DNA of 12,398 nt from DASQDT01 sp036380435 (lineage in GTDB: Bacteria > Acidobacteriota > Blastocatellia > Pyrinomonadales > Pyrinomonadaceae), in NCBI GenBank assembly GCA_036380435.1, contig DASVES010000342.1:1-12398 (forward strand), given 5' to 3'. The notes below the pieces were generated by a model. That model did not search any database and was not told the DNA's origin. It was given only the letters and a program-made list of their open reading frames with translations. The position numbers were made by a program, and so were the translations under genes. Shown here in pieces: positions 6,912-12,398 of the stretch; within the stretch, counting starts at the first letter, position 1, and every line of letters starts with the position of its first letter.

Positions 6912-8429
6912 ATGGACAAGAGTAGACGTAATTTTCTAAGACGCGGAACACTCCTCGGCGCCGCGGGAGTTGTGGCTGGTTCTAAAGTCGCCCACGCGCA
7001 ACAGCACGACGCTCACGCCGCGACGCCGACGCCGCGGGCCACGCCGAAGACCGGCAATCGTCCCGCGCAAACGGCGGGCGGCGGCATCGTCGTCCCCGTC
7101 CACACGCCCGACGTGGCGAAGATGCCTTGGACGTTGGAGAATGGAGTGAAGGTCTTCCACCTCACGGCGGAAGTCGTCAAGACCGAGCTTTTGCCGGGCA
7201 AGCAGATGTACGGGTGGGGCTACAACGGCAGCGTCCCCGGCCCGACGATTGAAGTCAACGAGGGCGACCGCGTCCGCTTCGTCTTCCATAACAACCTGCC
7301 CGAAGCGACCACCCTCCACTGGCACGGCCTCGAAGTGCCGCTCGCGATGGACGGCGTGCCCTTCATCAGCCAGCCGCTCGTCGAGCCGGGCGGGATGTTC
7401 ACCTACGAGTTCACGCTCCACCAGAACGGCACCTTCTTCTATCACTCGCACATGCCCATGCAGGAGATGATGGGCATGATCGGCTTCTTCATCATCCACC
7501 CGAAGCGCCCCCACGCGCCGCGCGTGGATAAAGACTTCGGGCTGATTCTGCAAGAGTGGGCGCTGCTGCCGAACAACCCCATCCCGAACACTCTGGCGAT
7601 GGAATTCAACTGGCTCACACTCAACGGCAAGGCCGGCCCGGCGACGACGCCGTTGATCGTCCGTCAGGGCGAGCGCGTGCGTATCCGCATGGTCAACCTC
7701 GGCATGGATCACCACCCGATGCACATGCACGGCCACCAGTTCTATGTGACGGGGACGGAGGGCGGGCGCGCGCCTGAATCGACGTGGTTCCCCGGCAACA
7801 CCGTTCTGGTCGGAGTGGCTCAGGCGCGCGACATCGAGTTCGACGCCGTCTATCCCGGCGAGTGGATGCTCCACTGCCACCTGCCGCACCACATGATGAA
7901 TCAGATGGTCTCGATGGTCGGGCCGATGGCGCACGCCGGGCGCGGCTCGCAGACGGGGCTTGGGATGGAAGAGGGCATGGGCGTCGTCCGGCAGGGACAC
8001 GCGCTCTCCGAGGACATCGGGCCGGGCTTCGGGCGCGGGACGGGCGACACCACCTCGCAGGAAAGAAACACCTCGAACCTCGTGGGGCCGAGCCAGCAGC
8101 AACAAGGCGTTCAGACGCCGCCGAGTCAGGAGCAGGGGAAGGGCACGCAGGTACAGCCCGAACAACAGAGCACGCTTGGCGACGACGCCAGCAAAGGGCG
8201 GGTGCCCGGCTACCCGCAGGACATGATCATGTTCATGGACAAGGAAGTGGCCAAGCCGGAGACCTACGGCCTGCCGCCCGGTTGGACGGCCTCGATGATG
8301 GGCATGATGACGCTCGTGCGCGTGCTCCCGCCCGACGTGTACGACGAAGTCCAGCGTCGAATCAGGGAGGGCATCACGGAGCCGCCGCAGGGTCAACCGG
8401 CAGGTGTGCAGCCGCACAAGCACGAGTAA
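6912..8429 (+). CDS. Tat-exported two-domain multicopper oxidase
   Basis: The product is 505 residues. It begins with a twin-arginine signal (SRRNFLRRG, hydrophobic stretch, cut after AHA at residue 29), so it would be folded and metallated before export. Four copper motifs are intact: HWHG at 136-139, HSH at 178-180, HPMHMHGH at 268-275 and HCHLPHHMMNQM at 321-332, which contains the type 1 Cys C322, H327 and axial M332. Domain 1 lacks the type 1 Cys and domain 2 has it, which matches the two-domain 'type B' laccase arrangement, probably trimeric. Such enzymes oxidise Cu(I) or phenolics with O2. A TP-rich linker with HDAH follows the signal. After the second cupredoxin domain (about residue 345) there is a tail of about 160 residues: a Gly/Met part, a Gln/Ser/Pro linker and a Met-rich end (DMIMFMDK, ASMMGMMT). 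It follows the TolC-like gene by 52 bases with its own ribosome binding site. It is probably co-transcribed and probably acts in periplasmic copper detoxification. Confidence 0.95.
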   Translation: MDKSRRNFLRRGTLLGAAGVVAGSKVAHAQQHDAHAATPTPRATPKTGNRPAQTAGGGIVVPVHTPDVAKMPWTLENGVKVFHLTAEVVKTELLPGKQMYGWGYNGSVPGPTIEVNEGDRVRFVFHNNLPEATTLHWHGLEVPLAMDGVPFISQPLVEPGGMFTYEFTLHQNGTFFYHSHMPMQEMMGMIGFFIIHPKRPHAPRVDKDFGLILQEWALLPNNPIPNTLAMEFNWLTLNGKAGPATTPLIVRQGERVRIRMVNLGMDHHPMHMHGHQFYVTGTEGGRAPESTWFPGNTVLVGVAQARDIEFDAVYPGEWMLHCHLPHHMMNQMVSMVGPMAHAGRGSQTGLGMEEGMGVVRQGHALSEDIGPGFGRGTGDTTSQERNTSNLVGPSQQQQGVQTPPSQEQGKGTQVQPEQQSTLGDDASKGRVPGYPQDMIMFMDKEVAKPETYGLPPGWTASMMGMMTLVRVLPPDVYDEVQRRIREGITEPPQGQPAGVQPHKHE

Positions 8430-8449
8430 TCAAGGGCGTGCGCGGAATG
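8430..8449. other. 20-base convergent gap without a visible terminator
   Basis: The oxidase gene (plus strand) and the GT39-like gene (minus strand) end face to face. No hairpin or T-run is present in the gap, so the transcripts probably overlap at their 3' ends or end by Rho. Confidence 0.5.
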
Positions 8450-10306
8450 TCAGGCGACGCGTCCGCCTCGCAGCTTCAGGACGGCCCGGCGCAAAAACAT
8501 GAACGTCTGTTGGAGGCCGAGCGCGGCGAGGATGAAGAGGAAGTAGTGCATGGGGAGGATGTAGCGGAACTCCGTCCACAGGGCTGACTGTGTACACATG
8601 TAGTAGACGGGGACGGAGAGGAGGAGGGCGATAGCACCCCAGCGGCGTGCGCGGACGAGCAGGAAGAGGCCGAGGATGATGAAGGGGAGCACGAAGGCGG
8701 TGAGGAATAGTTTCTGGGCGCCACGGACGAGGAGACGCACCGGACGCGTCCACGCATGAGCGGAGGGGCCGAGGGCGAAGCCTTCGACGCGGCCCGCCTC
8801 GGCGGCGACAGGTCTCTGGCTGGCATTGCGTACAACGACACGCACCTCTTCAGCGTCGCCGCTCACGAAGGGTCGCATGATATTGACGGCGGGCTGCGTG
8901 TCGCGCGTGAAGTCGAGGTAGTCAATCGGATGCAGGATGGGTGTGGAGGCGAGCACGGCGTCGCGGCGCGCGTCCCGGACTTCGACGACGATGCTGCCCT
9001 GTTCGATCTTGAGCGGGAGGCGAAGCAGGTAGTCGGTGTTCTTCTGGACGGCGACGGGCGGGGAGACGACAAGGGTTCCCATCTGTTCACCCGCGAAGCG
9101 GAGCGCGGAAGAGTCGCCGGTCGTGCGGAGTTCGGACTGGGCGGCGGTGTCGCCGTCTTTCGTCAAACCGGAAGGTTCAATCGTCCACGCCGGCCGCTCG
9201 CCTTCGCCGGGGTTGGGCGCGTTGGCGACTGCCGGCTCGGCCGCGACGATCTCGACGCGCGCGAGCCTCCACATCGACGCGGCGCGGTGGGCCATCACGC
9301 GGAGGAACCAGAAGGGGTGAGCGCGCACGACGGCGAGACCGTGACTGATGCGGCTGCGCTCGCGCTCAACGCCGTCCGGGTCGAAGCGCGAGCCGAGATA
9401 GTCGGGGCGGCCGTACATCTCCGCCTCCCACTTCGTCACGGCGTAGTCTGAAGAGGGCAGACCGAAGCGCCCTTCCCGGTCGTAAATCCCGATGCCCTCG
9501 ACGAGAGTTATCCCCGCGCTCAAAGAGAGCGGGATGAACGCTTTGTAGACGACGGCGTTGCGAATCGTCACGGGCACGATGACGAGCAGCCCAGCGGCGG
9601 CGAGCACGAGCGCCGGGCGCAGACGCCGGCCGCGCTCGAACAGCAGCGGCGCGAGCAGTGCGACGAAGGGCGCGAGCAGCAGCGCGTTCGACCTGAGCCA
9701 GCAGGAGACGCCGATCATGGCGCCGGCCGCCGCCACGCTCATCAGACGCGGTCGCTTCCCCGTGCGCGCGAGCAGATAGAAAGCGAGCAGGATGGGCGGG
9801 GCGGCGAGCGGGTCGGGGACGAGCGCGATTGAGTGGTAGGCGAACTGCGGCGAGAGCGCGACGAGCAGGCCGGCGATGGTGGCGACGGCGGCGCTTCCGA
9901 ACAGTTCGAGCGCGAGCAGGAGGACGAGCACGGCCGCCAGCGCGTCGAGCACGATGTGGAGAGCGCGCACCGGCGTGTCAGAGACGCCGAAGACGGAGTA
10001 GACGGCCGCCAGCAGCAGCGGGTAGCCGGGTGGGTGCTTGATGATGCTGGCCTGGAGCGGCCACTCGTCGCCGCGCACGAAGCGCGTCACGTCGCCCTCG
10101 TAGAGCAGCAGCGCGTGCTCCTTGTACTCCACGGCCATGCCCTCGTAGATGAAAGCGTGCCGGCTGTCCTGCCAGTGGAGCGCGCGGACGCCGAGCGCGA
10201 CGAGGAAGACGACGGCGCAGAGGACGAAGAGACGCGCGCGCCGCACGGGCCGGCGTTGCGCGCTCGTCTCGTGTCTGGTCTGTGCGTGTGCTTCGTCGGT
10301 GGTCAT
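8450..10306 (-). CDS. GT39-like (ArnT/PMT-type) integral membrane glycosyltransferase
   Basis: The product is 618 residues. The first membrane segment is at about 24-43 after a polar, basic N-terminus (positive-inside). It is followed by a periplasm-facing loop with acidic residues (E55, E60, E63, D80, E81) and KHPPGYPLLLA at 90-100, the HPPxY signature of glycosyltransferase family 39 and ArnT-like enzymes. Several strongly hydrophobic segments follow to about residue 300. A large soluble region (about 330-520) is probably periplasmic, and four more hydrophobic segments lie near the C-terminus (e.g. VLPFIILGLFLLV, YFLFILAALGL). Family members transfer a sugar from a polyprenyl-phosphate donor to lipid or protein on the outer side of the membrane. 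The acceptor cannot be read from sequence. AAGGCG lies six bases before the ATG. The fused methyltransferase/GT2 gene diverges from it and could supply the lipid-linked donor (inference). Confidence 0.88.
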   Translation of the reverse strand: MTTDEAHAQTRHETSAQRRPVRRARLFVLCAVVFLVALGVRALHWQDSRHAFIYEGMAVEYKEHALLLYEGDVTRFVRGDEWPLQASIIKHPPGYPLLLAAVYSVFGVSDTPVRALHIVLDALAAVLVLLLALELFGSAAVATIAGLLVALSPQFAYHSIALVPDPLAAPPILLAFYLLARTGKRPRLMSVAAAGAMIGVSCWLRSNALLLAPFVALLAPLLFERGRRLRPALVLAAAGLLVIVPVTIRNAVVYKAFIPLSLSAGITLVEGIGIYDREGRFGLPSSDYAVTKWEAEMYGRPDYLGSRFDPDGVERERSRISHGLAVVRAHPFWFLRVMAHRAASMWRLARVEIVAAEPAVANAPNPGEGERPAWTIEPSGLTKDGDTAAQSELRTTGDSSALRFAGEQMGTLVVSPPVAVQKNTDYLLRLPLKIEQGSIVVEVRDARRDAVLASTPILHPIDYLDFTRDTQPAVNIMRPFVSGDAEEVRVVVRNASQRPVAAEAGRVEGFALGPSAHAWTRPVRLLVRGAQKLFLTAFVLPFIILGLFLLVRARRWGAIALLLSVPVYYMCTQSALWTEFRYILPMHYFLFILAALGLQQTFMFLRRAVLKLRGGRVA

Positions 10307-10473
10307 CGGATTCGCCTTGCGTCCTCCCGCGCGTGGGGCCGAAGGACGGCCGCAGAGTATAGCAAGCTCTACAACCCGGCGCAGGTATCGCGCACGCGCT
10401 AAATGAGCACGTTGTGTAACGCCGGCGTCGGTGCTTCACCTTCGTTGGGCTTTGAGATAGAGTGCCCTGGTTT
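10307..10473. promoter_or_regulatory. Divergent intergenic region between the two glycosyltransferase genes
   Basis: This 167-base gap must hold both promoters. On the minus strand, TATACT (plus positions 10356-10361) is a plausible -10 about 50 bases before the GT39-like start, but no -35 match stands at the usual distance. I see no clear plus-strand promoter or strong ribosome binding site for the methyltransferase/GT2 gene. Confidence 0.35.
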
Positions 10474-11988
10474 ATGAACGTCGAAGAGTTGAATCTGGTG
10501 AACACGGCGAGCGCGAGTCCGGCGGATGAGACGGAGGTGCGCGGGGCGGACGCTGCCCGCTTGCGTTACCGGCGCGAGCGCGCCGCGCTGTGGGACGCGC
10601 AGGCCCGCCGGATGGACACGTGGCGGGGCTGGGGCGGCGCTTACCACCGGCGTCTGGAGGAGCTTTACCGCTTCTTCGTGCCGCCGGGCAGCCGCGTGCT
10701 CGACATCGGCTGCGCGCGCGGCGACCTGCTGGCCGCGCTCGAACCTTCGGTCGGCGTCGGCGTGGACTTCTCCACCGAGATGGTCGAGCGCGCGCGCAAG
10801 CGTCACCCGCACCTGCGTTTTCTACAGGCGGACGCACACGAGTTGGAGATAGAAGGTGAGTTCGACTTCATCATCCTCTCCGACGTGGTCAACGATTTGT
10901 GGGACGTGCAGGAGGTCTTCCGTCGCGTGGGGCAGTTGTCGGGGCCGCGCACGCGCGTCGTCCTCAACTTCTACAGCCGCCTCTGGGAGCTGCCGCTCGC
11001 GCTCGCGCAGCGCGCGGGCGCGGCCACGCCGCAACTGCCGCAGAACTGGCTCACGGTCGAAGACGTGTCGGGCCTGCTCTCACTCGCCGACTTCGAGGTC
11101 ATCCGCCGCCGCGACGAGATACTGCTGCCGCTGCCCGTCCCGCCGCTTTCTACTCTCTGCAACCGCTACCTCGTCAAGCTCTGGCCGTTTAATGTCTTCG
11201 CGCTGACTCACGTCCTCGTCGCGCGGCCCGCGGGCCGTGTCGAGCAGCAGCCGGCGGCGGCGGCGGCGGTGCCGCGCGTCTCCGTCGTCGTCCCCGCGCG
11301 CAACGAGGCCGGCAACATCGCCGACATCTTCCGGCGCACGCCCGAGATGGGGAGCGAGACCGAGCTGATCTTCGTCGAGGGCGGCTCGACCGACGACACC
11401 TACGAGACCATCGAGCGCGAGATGGCCGCACACCCCACGCGGAGCGCGCGGCTCCTGCGGCAGACCGGACGCGGCAAGGGCGACGCCGTTCGCACGGGGT
11501 TCGCGCACGCCACCGGCGACGTGCTGATGATTCTCGACTCCGACCTCACCGTCCCGCCGGAAGACTTGCCGCGCTTCCTCGAAGTGCTCACGTCGGGCAA
11601 GGCCGACTTCGCCAACGGCTCGCGCCTCGTCTACCCGATGGAGCGCGAGGCCATGCGCTTCCTCAACCTCGTCGGCAACAAGTTCTTCAGCCTCGCCTTC
11701 TCGTGGCTCCTCGGTCAGCCCGTCAAGGACACGCTCTGCGGGACGAAGGTCTTGCGCCGGGACGACTACGAGCGCATCGCCGCGGGCCGCGCCTACTTCG
11801 GCGACTTCGACCCCTTCGGCGACTTCGACCTCCTCTTCGGAGCCTCGAAGCAGAACCTCAAGCTCCTCGACGTTCCCGTCCGCTATCGCGACCGCACCTA
11901 CGGCGCGACCAACATCAGCCGCTGGAGCCACGGCTGGCTGCTTTTGCGGATGGTCGCCTTCGCCGCCCGCCGCATCAAGTTCATTTGA
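10474..11988 (+). CDS. Bifunctional SAM-dependent methyltransferase / GT2 glycosyltransferase fusion
   Basis: The product is 504 residues from the ATG; a GTG at 10462 would add only four residues and neither start has a strong ribosome binding site. Residues about 45-245 are a class I methyltransferase: SAM motif I VLDIGCARGD at 75-84, an acidic residue ending beta-2 in GVGVDFS, and FDFIILSDVVNDLWD as motif IV. A linker with AAAAA (about 255-265) leads to a GT-A fold family 2 transferase of the DPM1/polyprenyl-phosphate type. Its motifs are VSVVVPARNEAGN at 269-281, FVEGGSTDD at 300-308 in place of the common VDDGSTDGT, the DSD metal/nucleotide motif at 355-357, LCGTKVLRR and FGDFDLLFGA. No hydrophobic membrane anchor follows. 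Likely roles are attachment of a nucleotide sugar to a polyprenyl phosphate and methylation of a related substrate; both substrates are unknown. It may supply the donor to the neighbouring GT39-like enzyme. Confidence 0.92.
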   Translation: MNVEELNLVNTASASPADETEVRGADAARLRYRRERAALWDAQARRMDTWRGWGGAYHRRLEELYRFFVPPGSRVLDIGCARGDLLAALEPSVGVGVDFSTEMVERARKRHPHLRFLQADAHELEIEGEFDFIILSDVVNDLWDVQEVFRRVGQLSGPRTRVVLNFYSRLWELPLALAQRAGAATPQLPQNWLTVEDVSGLLSLADFEVIRRRDEILLPLPVPPLSTLCNRYLVKLWPFNVFALTHVLVARPAGRVEQQPAAAAAVPRVSVVVPARNEAGNIADIFRRTPEMGSETELIFVEGGSTDDTYETIEREMAAHPTRSARLLRQTGRGKGDAVRTGFAHATGDVLMILDSDLTVPPEDLPRFLEVLTSGKADFANGSRLVYPMEREAMRFLNLVGNKFFSLAFSWLLGQPVKDTLCGTKVLRRDDYERIAAGRAYFGDFDPFGDFDLLFGASKQNLKLLDVPVRYRDRTYGATNISRWSHGWLLLRMVAFAARRIKFI

Positions 11989-12010
11989 GAGAAGTGAGAA
12001 GTGGACAGGT

Positions 12011-12057
12011 AAAAAAGTAGCGGGCCGGCTGCGCCCTCGCTGCACCGCCGGCCCGCT
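12011..12057 (-). terminator. Strong GC-rich hairpin with T6 on the minus strand
   Basis: AGCGGGCCGGC (12019-12029) and GCCGGCCCGCT (12047-12057) form a perfect 11-pair stem around a 17-base loop. Read on the minus strand the stem is followed by ACTTTTTTACC, a classic intrinsic terminator. On the plus strand the A-run comes before the stem and no T-run follows, so termination of the upstream GT2 gene there would be weak. Confidence 0.75.
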
Positions 12058-12067
12058 CTCGAAGCGA

Positions 12068-12086
12068 CTCTCACCCGAAGGGAGAG
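12068..12086 (-). other. UUCG-tetraloop hairpin (minus-strand RNA)
   Basis: On the minus strand the RNA would read CUCUCCC-UUCG-GGUGAGAG, a seven-pair stem with one bulged U closed by the very stable C(UUCG)G tetraloop. It lies between the two terminator-like hairpins and has no T-run of its own. Confidence 0.5.
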
Positions 12087-12161
12087 AAGCAACGAGAAAC
12101 AGACTCTATCACCAGTCGGGCCGGGCTGGCAAGCTCTGTACGGTAACGCACGGCCGGCAAG

Positions 12162-12203
12162 CAAAAGCGAAGGGCGCGTCTTCAAAAGAGGACGCGCCCT
12201 TCG
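12162..12203 (-). terminator. Intrinsic terminator of the minus-strand OmpA-like gene
   Basis: CGAAGGGCGCGTC (12168-12180) and GACGCGCCCTTCG (12191-12203) form a perfect 13-pair stem with a 10-base loop. On the minus strand it is followed by a short TTTT run and lies 45 bases after the OmpA-like stop, the right place for that gene's terminator. Confidence 0.75.
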
Positions 12204-12247
12204 GCTCATTGCGGACGGCGTGTGCGGCCCCGACGCCCGTACTTTTA

Positions 12248-12398
12248 TTACCGTATCGGCGGCGACTCAGCCCCGGCCGGCACGATCCAGAGCTGTATGG
12301 TGAGGGCGTCGCGCTGGTCACCGAGGCGCGTGACGACGCGGCCCGGCTCGATGCCGCGCGTCATCGTCAGGTAGTCGCGGATGCGGTCGGCGCGGCGT
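12248..12398 (-). CDS. C-terminal end of an OmpA-like domain protein (5' truncated)
   Basis: Read on the minus strand from the window edge, one frame stays open for 49 codons and ends in tandem TAA stops (12250-12245). The residues RADRIRDYLTMTRGIEPGR, then VVTRLG, then LTIQLWIVPAG resemble the last helix and strand of OmpA/Pal-type peptidoglycan-binding domains. In those domains the RAxxIRDYL..RGIxxxRV helix precedes the final strand. The short tail ESPPIR after the domain suits a protein ending there. The start lies outside the window, so any signal peptide or membrane part is not visible. Two hairpins downstream would end its transcript. The call depends on a short stretch, but the helix pattern, stop and terminator agree. 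Confidence 0.62.
   Translation of the reverse strand, partial: RRADRIRDYLTMTRGIEPGRVVTRLGDQRDALTIQLWIVPAGAESPPIR

Larger units (their letters stand above)
11989..12247. other. Intergenic region with several hairpins
   Basis: No credible ORF is seen. Three inverted repeats lie here, at 12019-12057, 12068-12086 and 12168-12203. The outer two are followed by T-runs only when read on the minus strand, so the region mainly ends transcription coming from the right. No separate plus-strand intrinsic terminator is obvious for the methyltransferase/GT2 gene. Confidence 0.6.

Noticed and set aside
6936..8423. Minus-strand open frame of 495 codons opposite the multicopper oxidase
   Set aside because: His/Arg/Val-rich shadow of the oxidase; all copper motifs are in the plus frame.
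8756..9451. Plus-strand open frame of 231 codons inside the GT39-like gene
   Set aside because: Gly/Arg/Glu/Asp-rich translation with no hydrophobic core or motif. The minus frame gives clear membrane segments and the HPPGYP motif.
11080..12045. Minus-strand open frame of 321 codons opposite the GT2 domain
   Set aside because: Shadow frame; the plus frame carries SAM and GT2 motifs.
1..12398. Mobile elements, CRISPR arrays, tRNA or rRNA genes
   Set aside because: I saw no transposase or integrase motifs, no regularly spaced repeats and no tRNA/rRNA-like stretches on either strand.

Overview
This is a GC-rich bacterial window with long genes, short gaps, Thr-Pro-rich linkers on exported proteins and many long antisense shadow frames. 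An uncultured soil acidobacterium of the Blastocatellia/Pyrinomonadaceae type would fit. That placement is an inference from protein style (TPTP linkers, hybrid kinase tail, OmpA-type tail); no marker gene is present.

Layout from left to right. (1) Positions 1-171: the 3' end of a gene whose product ends in a response-regulator receiver domain. (2) Positions 401-4282: a tight, translationally coupled three-gene operon. It encodes a 695-residue ferritin-like protein carrying a Cys-rich segment, a DUF692 multinuclear non-heme iron oxidase (MNIO), and a DUF2063 (HvfC/BufC-type) partner. MNIO plus DUF2063 pairs are known to modify Cys-containing peptides (bufferin-type RiPPs). Here no small precursor gene is visible, and the only Cys-rich candidate substrate is the segment inside the ferritin-like protein. 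This is the most interesting part of the window. (3) Positions 4463-8429: a probable copper-handling cluster with a small secreted His/Cys protein of unknown family, a TolC-type outer-membrane channel and a Tat-exported two-domain multicopper oxidase. No RND pump or membrane-fusion protein is encoded here. (4) Positions 8450-10306, minus strand: a GT39-like membrane glycosyltransferase, convergent with the oxidase gene. (5) Positions 10474-11988: a fused SAM methyltransferase/GT2 glycosyltransferase, divergent from the GT39 gene. Together (4) and (5) look like lipid-linked sugar or glycan metabolism. (6) Positions 11989-12398: two strong hairpins with T-runs on the minus strand, and beyond them the 3' end of a minus-strand OmpA-like gene.

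A working hypothesis is that regions 2 and 3 form one metal-homeostasis neighbourhood. The MNIO operon would make or mature a metal-binding Cys module on a cytoplasmic ferritin-like protein, while the downstream cluster oxidises and exports copper across the envelope. The MNIO assignment and the copper-oxidase chemistry rest on clear motifs. The link between them, and the idea that the ferritin-like protein is the MNIO substrate, are inferences.
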